Shown here one piece after another: positions 14,199 to 21,630 of a stretch of DNA of 24,224 bases; position 1 is the first letter of the stretch; each line of letters starts with the position of its first letter. The position numbers and the translations under genes were made by a program. This DNA is from JAEYLA01 sp035561315 (GTDB lineage Bacteria; Bacillota; Clostridia; Christensenellales; CAG-138). Below the pieces are notes generated by a model that had not been told where the DNA came from, made no database searches, and was given only the letters and a program-made list of their open reading frames with translations. The stretch spans positions 1-24,224 of the forward strand of contig DATMXR010000008.1 of assembly GCA_035561315.1 (NCBI GenBank). The letters are read 5' to 3'.

Positions 14199-15248
14199 TC
14201 ATTTTCCGCCCGTCATTTCGTCGTGCCAGCGGCACATGCGGGAGGAGATCTCCGAAAGAGGCAGCTCCGCCTGCACCGCGCCGACATTGTTCGCGACCAT
14301 GGGCATGCCGTAGACCACGCAGGTCTCCTTGTTTTGGCCGATGGTGAACGCGCCTTTTTTCCGCATGCTCAGAAGCCCTTTCGCCCCGTCGCTGCCCATG
14401 CCGGTGAGTATAATGCCCAGCGCGTTCGCTCCCGCCGCTTTCGCGGCCGACTCAAAAAGTACGTCCACCGAAGGGCAGTGCCCGCTGACCTTCTCGCCTT
14501 TGAAGCACTTGACGCGGTAGCCCTTGCCGGAGCGCTCCACTTCCATCTGGAAATCCCCCGGGGCTATGAGCACCCGGCCCGGCAGCACGATATCCCCGTC
14601 CTCCGCCTCCTTTACCTCCAGCGCGCAGGTATTGTTCAGGCGTTCCGCGTACATTTTGGTAAATACGGGCGGCATATGCTGCACGACGACGACGCCCGCC
14701 GAAAAGCTTTTGAGGCTGTTTAATATGTTCGCCGTGGCTTCCGTACCGCCGGTGGAAGCGCCGATGGCCACCAGCAGGCTTTCGTTGACCGCGGCCCCGC
14801 TGGACCTTTCCACAAGCTCCGCAAGGCCTGCCTTGCGCTTGAACTGCCCCACCTTGGAAATGGAGGCGATCTTGATCTTGATTACAAGCTCGGCAATGAA
14901 CGCGCCGGCGTCCCCTTCCTCCATGGCGGCGGGCTTTGCCACAAAATCCACCGCGCCCGCCTGCATGGCGTCGAGCACAACGGTGGGCGTGGAACTGACC
15001 ACCAGCACCGGCAGCGGATACTGCGGCATCAGCTTCCTCAAAAACTCCAGGCCGTTCATCTTGGGCATATCCACGTCCAACGTCATGACGTCGGGCTTGA
15101 GCTCGAGTATCTTGTCCCTGGCCTCAAAGGGGTTCGCCGCCTCCCCCACCACCTCTATTCCCGCGTCCTTGGAAATGCTGGCGCTGATAAACTGGCGCAT
15201 AAAAAGAGAGTCGTCCACGATCAGGACGCGCGTTTTTTTCAATGCCAT
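14199..15248 (-). CDS. cheB: Chemotaxis methylesterase/deamidase CheB
   Basis: 349 residues from ATG 15248; the longer open frame runs back into cheR. The receiver domain is residues 1-120, with acidic pocket D12/D13, phospho-acceptor D58 in TLDVDMPKMNG and K105. A linker leads to the catalytic domain, with S165 in IGASTGGTEA, H191 in QHMPP and D287 in GMGSDGAKG, the full Ser-His-Asp set. CheB removes methyl groups from, and deamidates, chemoreceptors when phosphorylated by CheA, resetting sensitivity. It starts 5 bases after the cheR stop, so methylase and esterase are made together. Confidence 0.97.
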   Translation of the reverse strand: MALKKTRVLIVDDSLFMRQFISASISKDAGIEVVGEAANPFEARDKILELKPDVMTLDVDMPKMNGLEFLRKLMPQYPLPVLVVSSTPTVVLDAMQAGAVDFVAKPAAMEEGDAGAFIAELVIKIKIASISKVGQFKRKAGLAELVERSSGAAVNESLLVAIGASTGGTEATANILNSLKSFSAGVVVVQHMPPVFTKMYAERLNNTCALEVKEAEDGDIVLPGRVLIAPGDFQMEVERSGKGYRVKCFKGEKVSGHCPSVDVLFESAAKAAGANALGIILTGMGSDGAKGLLSMRKKGAFTIGQNKETCVVYGMPMVANNVGAVQAELPLSEISSRMCRWHDEMTGGK

Positions 15249-15253
15249 ACTCT

Positions 15254-16093
15254 TCAGCCCTTCCTGTACACCGAGGGCATCACATAATGGAAACCCGTCG
15301 AGGCCCTGTCCACCGATTCCGAATGGCCGACGATCAGGTAGCCCCCGTCGCACAAGACGTTATAGAAACGGTCAACCAGTTCCGCCTTTGTCTTCGCGTC
15401 AAAATAGATCATGACGTTGCGGCAGAATATCACATGGAATTCTCTTTTAAAGGGAAACGTTTGCTCCATAAGGTTGAATTTGCGGAATATAACCTCCTTT
15501 TTCAGCTCCGGCTTTACCGTGAGCCTTCCGTCGGCATTGAGGTCAAAATATTTTTTGCGCCAATGATTGGGGATGTTGCCCGCGTCCTCCGCGCTGTATA
15601 TGCCCTGGCGGGCAATGTCGAGCACCTTCTGGGAGATGTCCGTCGCCAGGATGCGCTTGTCCCACATGGCGCGCTCCGCGCTGAAGAACTCGTCGTTGAG
15701 CATGGCGAGCGTATACGGTTCCTGCCCGGTGGAGCAGCCCGCGCTCCAGATGCGAAGGTCGCAATCCCGCACGGTCTCTTTGAGCCCCGGCAGTATGTCC
15801 TGCCTGTAAAAATCGAAATGCGCCCATTCCCGCATGAAATAGGAATAGTTGGTGGTCAGGGCGTTTATGACGTTTGTGATCTCCGTGCCGGTGGTGTCCT
15901 GGAAAAGCACCTTGAAATAGGCCGAATAGCTGTGATAGCCGTTTTTCATGAGGTATTGGTTCATGCGCCCTTCGATGAGGGTGCGCTTTTTTGTGAGGTT
16001 GATGCCGTAATCCCGCTTTAAATACTCCGAAAGCGTCAGAAATTCCTGATCGCTCAGTTTGATGACGTCCCGGTTTTGTACGTAGCTTTCCAT
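15254..16093 (-). CDS. cheR: Chemoreceptor methyltransferase CheR
   Basis: 279 residues from ATG 16093, which has an AAAGGA site 7 bases ahead; the upstream ATG 16156 has none. The N-terminal helical domain contains LKRDYGINLTKKRTLIEGRM. The SAM-binding domain has IWSAGCSTGQEPYTLAM, followed later by VIFCRNVMIYFD and LIVGHSESVD, all CheR motifs. CheR methylates glutamates on chemoreceptors using S-adenosylmethionine and opposes CheB, encoded just downstream. The 162-base gap upstream could hold a promoter, but none matches well. Confidence 0.96.
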   Translation of the reverse strand: MESYVQNRDVIKLSDQEFLTLSEYLKRDYGINLTKKRTLIEGRMNQYLMKNGYHSYSAYFKVLFQDTTGTEITNVINALTTNYSYFMREWAHFDFYRQDILPGLKETVRDCDLRIWSAGCSTGQEPYTLAMLNDEFFSAERAMWDKRILATDISQKVLDIARQGIYSAEDAGNIPNHWRKKYFDLNADGRLTVKPELKKEVIFRKFNLMEQTFPFKREFHVIFCRNVMIYFDAKTKAELVDRFYNVLCDGGYLIVGHSESVDRASTGFHYVMPSVYRKG

Positions 16094-16255
16094 AAATCGT
16101 CCTTTGCTATGGCTTTCTTCAAAAAGACAGTCAGGGCTTACTCTATATATCGTCATTTTTCATGGAAACATAACAAATTGCATGCATACGGATAAGACGC
16201 GCCCGGTTTTTTCGGAACGCGCCTTTGAACTATCCCGTATGTTTTGAAAACGACG
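16094..16255. other. Non-coding gap between cheW and cheR
   Basis: AT-rich 162 bases. On the minus strand GACGATATATAG (about 16141-16152) resembles a sigma-28 -10 element, but the bases 15 upstream are TATG rather than TAAA. A G+C-rich inverted stretch near 16197-16223, with two direct copies of ACGCGCC, can fold weakly but has no T-run after it. An 8-base palindrome TGCATGCA is at 16179-16186. I do not call a promoter or terminator here. Confidence 0.4.
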
Positions 16256-16717
16256 CTACTCGTAAAGCAAAGCGGAGCAGTCGAGCAGCAGCTTTACCTT
16301 TCCGCCCGTATTGCTCACGCCGCTGATATAGTTGGAGCGCGAATCCTTCAGGGCGGGCGGCGGCACGATGTCCCGCGACTCGATCGTGAGCACTTCCGAA
16401 ACTTCGTCGATCAGGAGTCCCACGGTCATCTCCTGCACCTCCACCACCACGATACAGGTGCGCTCGGTATACTTGGCGGCGGGCTTTTTGAACTTCAGGC
16501 GCACGTCTATGACGGGAACGATCTTCCCCCGCAAATTCATAATGCCTTTAAGATAGTCCGGCGCTTTGGGAAGCGGCGTTACCGGCAGCACGCCGATGAT
16601 CTCAATGACGTCCCCTATGGCAATGCCGTATACTTCCTCCCCCAGCAGGAAGGTCAGGTAACGGTTTTGCTGCGTATCGTCCGTTTCCGCAGCCGCGTTG
16701 TTCTGCACAAAGGCCAT
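16256..16717 (-). CDS. cheW: Chemotaxis coupling protein CheW (second copy)
   Basis: 153 residues. After an 11-residue leader it shows QQNRYLTFLLGEEVYGIAIG, then LKGIMNLRGKIVPVIDVRLK and VGLLIDEVSEVL, the CheW SH3-like fold signature. It ends with KLLLDCSALL. CheW bridges chemoreceptors and the CheA kinase. It is clearly paralogous to the CheW at 17234-17725, sharing TDDTQQ at the start and the VPPP segment before the end. It lies after yaaR and before cheR. No CheA is encoded in this window. Confidence 0.94.
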   Translation of the reverse strand: MAFVQNNAAAETDDTQQNRYLTFLLGEEVYGIAIGDVIEIIGVLPVTPLPKAPDYLKGIMNLRGKIVPVIDVRLKFKKPAAKYTERTCIVVVEVQEMTVGLLIDEVSEVLTIESRDIVPPPALKDSRSNYISGVSNTGGKVKLLLDCSALLYE

Positions 16718-16756
16718 GGCCGTTCCCCTTTCGCCGCTTAAAAGCGCCCGAATACT

Positions 16757-17206
16757 TTAATAATACAGATCCACGATCAGGCCCCGAATATCGTCCACGA
16801 TGCTCAAAAGGCGGATATTCTCGGCCTCGTTTTTTAAAATTTCCGCCGCAAGCTCGTCGAGCTTGACGTTGACCTTGCGGATGAGCGCAAACACCTTGTG
16901 GCGGCCTCTCTGATCGAACTGGCTGGTCTTGCTGAACAGGTACGCGTTGCTGACGGTTTCGTTGAGCAGCTCGCTGATCAGCGCCCGGTATTTATAAAAC
17001 TCCGCGATATCCGCCTTTTTGCCCACGACCTCGCCCTGATCCAGTATCCGGCCCTTGAGCGACCTGAGATACTGCTCATATTCCGCGGCGTCCGCATCAT
17101 GCTTCTGGCGGGAAAATTCGTGCGCAAACCCGGACGCCACCTTTTTTTCCGGCATCCCGGTCGCGGGGGCGTTCGCGAATACCGTCGACGTTTCCTTGAT
17201 TCTCAC
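16757..17206 (-). CDS. yaaR: YaaR-like DUF327 family protein
   Basis: 149 residues from GTG 17206. A TTG at 17212 is in frame, but its ribosome site AGAGGA would touch it, while it is about 7 bases from GTG 17206. The C-terminal two thirds match the DUF327 pattern: YKYRALISELLNETVSNAYL, then the FDQRGRHKVFALIRKVNVKL core and IVDDIRGLIVDLYY at the end. The N-terminus is polar and probably unstructured. The role of this family is not known to me with certainty. Its place between two cheW genes ties it to motility or chemotaxis in this organism. Confidence 0.85.
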   Translation of the reverse strand: MRIKETSTVFANAPATGMPEKKVASGFAHEFSRQKHDADAAEYEQYLRSLKGRILDQGEVVGKKADIAEFYKYRALISELLNETVSNAYLFSKTSQFDQRGRHKVFALIRKVNVKLDELAAEILKNEAENIRLLSIVDDIRGLIVDLYY

Positions 17207-17233
17207 GGTCAATCCTCTTTCCCGAATAAAGCG

Positions 17234-17725
17234 TCAAAGGTTCATGAGGAGTTCTTCTTCCTCGGGCTTTAGCAGCTTGGTGCAGTCCAGCAGCATTTTG
17301 ACGCTGCCGCCGGATTTTTCGATGCCGCTGACGCAGCGGTTCTGGGGCAGCCCTTCAAACGTGGGCGGCGGCACGATATTCGCTTCGTCTATCTGGACTA
17401 CGTCCGCCACATGTTCCACAATCAGCCCCGCGTTGAGGGCGCCGTTGTCTATGATGACGATGCAGGTCCTCTCGCCGTATTCGATCACAGGCATTTTAAA
17501 GCGCAGCCGGAGGTCCATAACGGGAATGATCTTGCCGCGCAGATTGATGACGCCCCTTATAAACAGAGGCATTTCGGGCAGAGGGGAGATCGGCATAAGT
17601 CCTATGATCTCGGTTACGCAGCCGATATCCAGGCCGTAGATTTCCTCGCCAAGGCCGAACGTAAGATACCGGCTTTGCTGCGTATCGTCCGTATCTTCAA
17701 ACAGATCCCTTTCCATCAGCGACAT
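17234..17725 (-). CDS. cheW: Chemotaxis coupling protein CheW (first copy)
   Basis: 163 residues with GGAGGGG ahead of ATG 17725. After a 14-residue acidic leader it shows QQSRYLTFGLGEEIYGLDIG, FIRGVINLRGKIIPVMDLRL and AGLIVEHVADVV, the CheW pattern. The C-terminus has KMLLDCTKLL followed by an acidic tail, KPEEEELLMNL, absent in the other copy. It connects receptors to CheA. It follows the FliT-like gene and precedes yaaR by 21 bases. Differences from the second copy in the tail and middle may reflect binding to different receptor or kinase partners. Confidence 0.94.
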   Translation of the reverse strand: MSLMERDLFEDTDDTQQSRYLTFGLGEEIYGLDIGCVTEIIGLMPISPLPEMPLFIRGVINLRGKIIPVMDLRLRFKMPVIEYGERTCIVIIDNGALNAGLIVEHVADVVQIDEANIVPPPTFEGLPQNRCVSGIEKSGGSVKMLLDCTKLLKPEEEELLMNL

Positions 17726-17765
17726 TGCGTTCCCCTCCAGTATCCTTCGCTCTTTTTGAGCGCGA

Positions 17766-18152
17766 TTATTTCCGCGTATCGATAAACAGGCCGTCCGCCG
17801 CCGTATACGGGTTGACGTACTGCTGCATGTTCTTGCCGGACTGGCGGATGCTTTTTAGCTCCGCCCGGTAAAACAGCAGGCGCTCCTTCACAAAAGCCGT
17901 GCACTGTTCATCCAGGCGCCCAATCTCTTCAAGCGTCTCCCGCATTTCTTTTGTCAGGGTCTTTGGGCCCTGGCCCGCGTCCAGCGCGTCGATCTTGGCG
18001 CGCAGCGTCTCGCTTTCCTCCAGGACCGCCGCAAGGTCCTCCTCGCGGTCCTCCGTGAGGCAGCTTAACTGCGCTTTCACAAGGCTGAGCATATGCTCCA
18101 GCAGCCCCTGTTTCTGCTCGACGTACCCTGCCGGATGATCGGAAGCGTTCAT
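17766..18152 (-). CDS. FliT/FlgN-like flagellar export chaperone
   Basis: 128 residues, almost wholly helical, with heptad-like Leu spacing in QKQGLLEHMLSLVKAQLSCL and ETLEEIGRLDEQCTAFVKER. The C-terminus, IRQSGKNMQQYVNPYTAADG then LFIDTRK, is the pattern seen in Firmicute FliT/FlgN proteins that end in a G-x-F-I-D type motif. FliT is the cytoplasmic chaperone of the cap protein FliD, and the fliD-fliS-fliT order here supports that identity over FlgN, which is at the left edge. It starts 3 bases after the fliS stop with a GGGGGA site. Confidence 0.72.
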   Translation of the reverse strand: MNASDHPAGYVEQKQGLLEHMLSLVKAQLSCLTEDREEDLAAVLEESETLRAKIDALDAGQGPKTLTKEMRETLEEIGRLDEQCTAFVKERLLFYRAELKSIRQSGKNMQQYVNPYTAADGLFIDTRK

Positions 18153-18155
18153 TTC

Positions 18156-18554
18156 TTATTCCCCCATTTGCGCGACGGAGCCCACGCCGCTTTTGGAAAG
18201 CGCGGCCCAGGATTCCCGAAGTTCGGAAAGGAGCCTCGCGATATCGGAAATGGCATTGACGTCCTTGTTCGCGTTGCCCTGCGCAAGCTCGTTGAGCATG
18301 AACTCATAGAGCGTAAAAAGATCGTTGCCGATGGAATAACTCAGATCCAGGCTGTTAATCAGCTCCATGAGTATCCTCTGGGCTTTTTGAAGGCTGACGT
18401 TCGCCTGTTCAAAATTCTTTTCTTCAATAGCGAGACACGCGATCTTGATCTGCTTGATACAGCCGTCGTACAGCAGTACGATCAGCTCCGCGGGGTTTGC
18501 GGTCAGCACGCCCTGCTGCTTGTACATTTGGAATGCGGTGTTCATTGCGTACAT
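18156..18554 (-). CDS. fliS: Flagellin export chaperone FliS
   Basis: 132 residues. The N-terminus MNTAFQMYKQQGVLTANPAE and LIVLLYDGCIKQIKIA are FliS hallmarks; then LQKAQRILMELINSLDLSYS and LFTLYEFMLNELAQGNANKD follow. FliS binds the disordered C-terminus of flagellin, stops it polymerising in the cytoplasm and hands it to FlhA. GGGAGG precedes ATG 18554. It lies 95 bases after fliD, across a strong hairpin, and 3 bases before the FliT-like gene. Confidence 0.96.
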   Translation of the reverse strand: MYAMNTAFQMYKQQGVLTANPAELIVLLYDGCIKQIKIACLAIEEKNFEQANVSLQKAQRILMELINSLDLSYSIGNDLFTLYEFMLNELAQGNANKDVNAISDIARLLSELRESWAALSKSGVGSVAQMGE

Positions 18555-18592
18555 ATAGTTCCTCCCAAAAACCGTCTGACGCCGTTATGGTA

Positions 18593-18630
18593 ACCCGCGG
18601 ACAAGGCCCAGGGGGCTTTCATCCGCGGGT
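18593..18630 (-). terminator. Strong hairpin in the fliD-fliS gap
   Basis: ACCCGCGGA (18593-18601) and TCCGCGGGT (18622-18630) form a perfect 9-base stem. Inside, 603-609 pairs with 613-619 around a 3-base loop, so nearly the whole 38 bases can fold. On the minus strand, the direction of all genes here, no T-run follows (TACCATAAC), so it is unlikely to be a complete terminator of fliD. On the plus strand ATTTTAAT follows. It may be a 3' stabiliser or attenuator for fliD mRNA, or a stop for antisense transcripts. Confidence 0.6.
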
Positions 18631-18649
18631 ATTTTAATAGGATGTCCGG

Positions 18650-20176
18650 TCAGCTTTGGCTCCCGAGCAGGGAGCTGATCCAGCTTGTCTGGCTGTTGAG
18701 CTTGGCCAACGCGGTCTCCATTGCCGTAAACCTGGCGTAATACTTTTCTTCGTTCTTGGCCAGCCAATCTTCGAGTTGGTCGAGCCTCAGGTTGGCGTCG
18801 GTGACCGCTTTCGCGTTGCTTTCCAACGTGATCGTAGTGTTGTTGGTAATATAGCTGCTGACGATATTCGACATCCGCGTCACAAGGCCGGATTCTTTAT
18901 ATTTTGTTCCGGCATCCTCGGCCTTGCTCACCTTGGTGAATATGCTCGCCACCTGATCGGGGTTATTTGCAAGCGCGGTCCTGAGCTTGGTCTCGTTGAT
19001 GACGATTTTGCCCGTCTTCCCATAAGCCTCCGTCTCAAGGCCCAGGCTCGCGGCGTTCATTCCTGTGCCCTCCACCGCGCTGTAAAACGTGCCGCGCAGG
19101 TCCTGCAGCAATGTCCGGATGCCGTTATCGTCGCGCAGCAGGCCGCTCTTCGCCTTTTCTTCCCACTTGTTGATCTGGGTTTCGGAAAGCTCTTCCCGTT
19201 CCGCGTCCGTAAGCGGCCCGTATTCGGAATAGACTTCCTCGTCAAGCTTAGACTGCAGCTCTGCGATCAGGGAATTGTACGCGTCGATAAAGCCCTTGAT
19301 TTTGTCGTAAACGCTGTCCACATCGCGCGAGACGCTGAACTTGATTACGTCGCCGTCTTCCGTATTTTCCTTGAGCGTATAGGTGATGCCGTCTATGGTG
19401 AACGTGTTGGAGGTCCTCTCCACCTGCACACCGTCGATGGTCGCCTTCGCGTTGGTTCCCGCTTTTTCGCCCGTCGCGATTTTGAACGCGGCATCCGCGG
19501 CATCCGCGGCAAACGCGGTTCCTGCGGTGTTTACGATATTGACCGTTCCGGCGGTGCCGGTCGTCTTGCTTGTGATGGTAAACCCGCGTTTGAGGCTGGA
19601 ATAGCTCATGGTCACGCCCGCGTCCGAAGAATTGATCTGATTCATCATCTCGGAGATCATCGTATCCTCGGTAAACTCAAACGCCTTGCCGTTGATGGAA
19701 AAGGCGATCTTGCCGCCCTCAAAAATGTCCTCGCCAAACGCGCTCTTGAGCGTGAAATTAATGGTCACGTTCTGTTCGGCCTCGAACAGATCCGTGCCCG
19801 ATACCTGGGCCGCCGTAGCCAGCGTTATGTTGCTGATGGTAAGCGCCCCCGCGGAGGCGCTGCTGTTTGCCGTGATGCTCACCGCGTTCGTTTGGGTATT
19901 CATCGTAACGGCATACGCGTTGTAGGCGGAAGCGGAGGACATGCTGGTGGACGACTGGCTGAACGCCTTCACGTACGCGTCCTGGAAGGCTTTGAGCTTC
20001 AGGTTGATCGACCGGTAGGCGTCGCCCTTCCACTCCAGCTTTTCCGCCAGCTTGAATTGCTTATCTACTTTATACTGATCGATCTTCAGCAGGCTCGTTA
20101 CGATCGCCTCGGTATCAAGCCCCGAGGAAAGGCCGTTCAAACGGATCAGGGAAGCGTTAATGCCATTTGTAGCCAT
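18650..20176 (-). CDS. fliD: Flagellar filament cap protein FliD (hook-associated protein 2)
   Basis: 508 residues from ATG 20176, which has AAGGAG 8 bases ahead; a GTG three codons earlier lies inside that site. The N-terminus has LNGLSSGLDTEAIVTSLLKI, the FliD signature, followed by a coiled coil with YRSINLKLKAFQDAY. The variable, Thr/Ala-rich middle runs to about residue 250. The C-terminal domain has VYDKIKGFIDAYNSLIAELQ and LRTALANNPDQVASIFTK. FliD caps the growing filament and folds flagellin into it. It has its own sigma-28 promoter. Its chaperone genes follow directly. A short 9-base tandem repeat lies in the variable part. Confidence 0.96.
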   Translation of the reverse strand: MATNGINASLIRLNGLSSGLDTEAIVTSLLKIDQYKVDKQFKLAEKLEWKGDAYRSINLKLKAFQDAYVKAFSQSSTSMSSASAYNAYAVTMNTQTNAVSITANSSASAGALTISNITLATAAQVSGTDLFEAEQNVTINFTLKSAFGEDIFEGGKIAFSINGKAFEFTEDTMISEMMNQINSSDAGVTMSYSSLKRGFTITSKTTGTAGTVNIVNTAGTAFAADAADAAFKIATGEKAGTNAKATIDGVQVERTSNTFTIDGITYTLKENTEDGDVIKFSVSRDVDSVYDKIKGFIDAYNSLIAELQSKLDEEVYSEYGPLTDAEREELSETQINKWEEKAKSGLLRDDNGIRTLLQDLRGTFYSAVEGTGMNAASLGLETEAYGKTGKIVINETKLRTALANNPDQVASIFTKVSKAEDAGTKYKESGLVTRMSNIVSSYITNNTTITLESNAKAVTDANLRLDQLEDWLAKNEEKYYARFTAMETALAKLNSQTSWISSLLGSQS

Positions 20177-20228
20177 TTGTATCACTCCTTATCTCTGGCG
20201 TAAAGCGGCCGTTCGTTCATGTTACATA

Positions 20229-20255
20229 TAATCGGCATAATGCCGTCCGACTTTA
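20229..20255 (-). promoter_or_regulatory. Sigma-28 promoter of fliD
   Basis: On the minus strand TAAA (20252-20255) is followed by exactly 15 bases and GCCGATTA (20229-20236), differing from the consensus TAAA-N15-GCCGATAA at one base. It lies in the 99-base gap before fliD, with the predicted RNA start about 45 bases from ATG 20176. It would place fliD, fliS, the fliT-like gene and possibly cheW to cheB under the sigma factor encoded at 3726-4481. Confidence 0.88.
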
Positions 20256-20275
20256 GGGAAAGATTTCGGGCTTCG

Positions 20276-21316
20276 TCACGCGTGCGCGTAATAAACGACG
20301 CTGTTTAACCTTTCGCTGTAGATATTGGTGATGGGCGTATAATTTGTAAGCGTCCGCCCCGCCTGGGCGACCGTCACGCCGCGGGAAGGATCGTAGAGGC
20401 CGTCGCCCGACGGGCAGACCACCTGCACATGCCCGTGGCCGCCTTGCGTGTTTTTCCATGCGGTGACGACGGGCAGACCCTGGTTCGCGTACTGCTGCGC
20501 CTGTTCCGGCGTGACCTTCACCCAGCCGTAATCCGCGCCCTTTGCGCCCAGCCAGTCGTATATGCCGTTGGCGTTGAGTTCCTTTGCGCCGCTCACATCG
20601 GGGTAGGCGCGCGCTTCCAATGTCACGGGGTCGACGTAATGCGGAATCTCCGCGCCCATGGCCCTGGTGACGTCCCAAAGGAATATGTTGCAGTACGTGT
20701 CGTTGTTTCCTTTTTTGTTTACGGCGTAGCGCGGGCTTGACTGCACCTGGAACTGATCGATGACGCTGCGGTAGAGCCCCGGGCTTCGGCTGCCCTCTCT
20801 GCTCGTAACGGTGGGGTTTGCGGGCTTTGACGCGGAAAACGGCGCGACCTGCTCGTTCGCGCTGAAGCCGAACACCATGTCGTTTGCTCGCTGGAGCCCG
20901 GCGCGGTCATATCCGCCCGAAACCAGCCCGTTCAATACGTCAAAGCGCAGGTTTTCCGCCGTATCCGGTGAAACGTTGGTCAACGCCGCCGAAAGGCTGG
21001 ACATGGCGGCCGCCATGGAACTTCCCGAAGCGCCGCTGCCCATCATCATGAAAAACAGTATGACGGTGCTCTTCAGGCCGCCTCCCTCTTCCCCCGCCGC
21101 GGAAAGAAGCGCGGGCACCTGCGCGAGCATAGCGGCGCTTTCCGTGGAAGAAAGCCCTTCGCTTTGCCCCGCGCCGCCGAACCCCAACCCGGAAAGCTGC
21201 TGCGAAAGCTCGGCGGAAAGCAGCGCCGAAAACGCGGCGGAATTTGCGCCGGATGATGTTTTCCCCGCGCCCGAAGTATCGTTGGTTGAGAGAAGCGGAT
21301 TGACGGAAACAGTCAT
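20276..21316 (-). CDS. Putative Cys/His peptidoglycan amidase linked to flagellar genes
   Basis: 346 residues. The first 40 residues are Ser/Ala/Thr-rich with no Sec signal, like flagellar export substrates. A hydrophobic patch is at 83-95. The C-terminal domain (about 180-346) carries YCNIFLWDVTRAMG, with C209 as likely nucleophile, and GGHGHVQVV, with H294 or H296 as likely base. This is the Cys...His arrangement of CHAP-like or NlpC/P60-like amidases. It probably cleaves peptide links in the cell wall. Its start overlaps the YlqH-like stop by ATGA with AAAGGA ahead, so it belongs to the late-export group. A FlgJ-like role in rod or filament passage is inference; an unrelated lysin-type role is possible. 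Confidence 0.68.
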   Translation of the reverse strand: MTVSVNPLLSTNDTSGAGKTSSGANSAAFSALLSAELSQQLSGLGFGGAGQSEGLSSTESAAMLAQVPALLSAAGEEGGGLKSTVILFFMMMGSGASGSSMAAAMSSLSAALTNVSPDTAENLRFDVLNGLVSGGYDRAGLQRANDMVFGFSANEQVAPFSASKPANPTVTSREGSRSPGLYRSVIDQFQVQSSPRYAVNKKGNNDTYCNIFLWDVTRAMGAEIPHYVDPVTLEARAYPDVSGAKELNANGIYDWLGAKGADYGWVKVTPEQAQQYANQGLPVVTAWKNTQGGHGHVQVVCPSGDGLYDPSRGVTVAQAGRTLTNYTPITNIYSERLNSVVYYAHA

Positions 21317-21630
21317 TTGTATAGTCCTTTTTGTATTTCTGATAGCTGATAGCGCCCGGCCGTGCCGCTGTCCAGTCTGCCGACAAACACAAGCACCTGC
21401 GCGATCACCTGGTAAAGCTCCACCGGAATTTCATCGCCCGCGCTGAACCGGTTCAGCACGGAAAGGAGCGACTCGTCCTCCACGATGGGAATCCTGTTTT
21501 CATCGGCGGTTTCAAGAATCTTTTTGGCGACATAGCCCTGCCCCAGGCCTACGATCAACGGGGCGTTGTCCCTGCCCATATCGTATTTGAGCGCGGCCGC
21601 CTGCATATCCGGTTTCCGGTCTTCGCTCAT
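21313..21630 (-). CDS. Stand-alone FlhB C-terminal domain protein (YlqH type)
   Basis: 105 residues from ATG 21630, which overlaps the FliK-like stop as ATGA. The body, AALKYDMGRDNAPLIVGLGQ and then IPVELYQVIAQVLVFVGRLD, parallels the cytoplasmic domain of the full FlhB at 8646-9719 after its cleavage site. No membrane helices and no NPTH motif are present. Proteins like this (Bacillus YlqH, FlhX types) resemble the cleaved C-terminal fragment of FlhB and in some species can partly replace it. Being coupled to a FliK-like gene fits a part in substrate switching. That role is inference. Confidence 0.88.
   Translation of the reverse strand: MSEDRKPDMQAAALKYDMGRDNAPLIVGLGQGYVAKKILETADENRIPIVEDESLLSVLNRFSAGDEIPVELYQVIAQVLVFVGRLDSGTAGRYQLSEIQKGLYK

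Noticed and set aside
16197..16223. Terminator between the second cheW and cheR
   Set aside because: The G+C-rich copies are mainly direct repeats, the fold needs G-T pairs and no T-run follows in the gene direction.
16094..16255. Sigma-28 promoter before cheR (GACGATATATAG)
   Set aside because: The -10 looks plausible but the -35 at the correct distance reads TATG, not TAAA, so support is insufficient.
18656..20203. A long plus-strand open frame (515 codons) opposite fliD
   Set aside because: It mirrors a well-supported gene in G+C-rich DNA, its translation has no recognisable motif, and no plus-strand promoter or ribosome site supports it.
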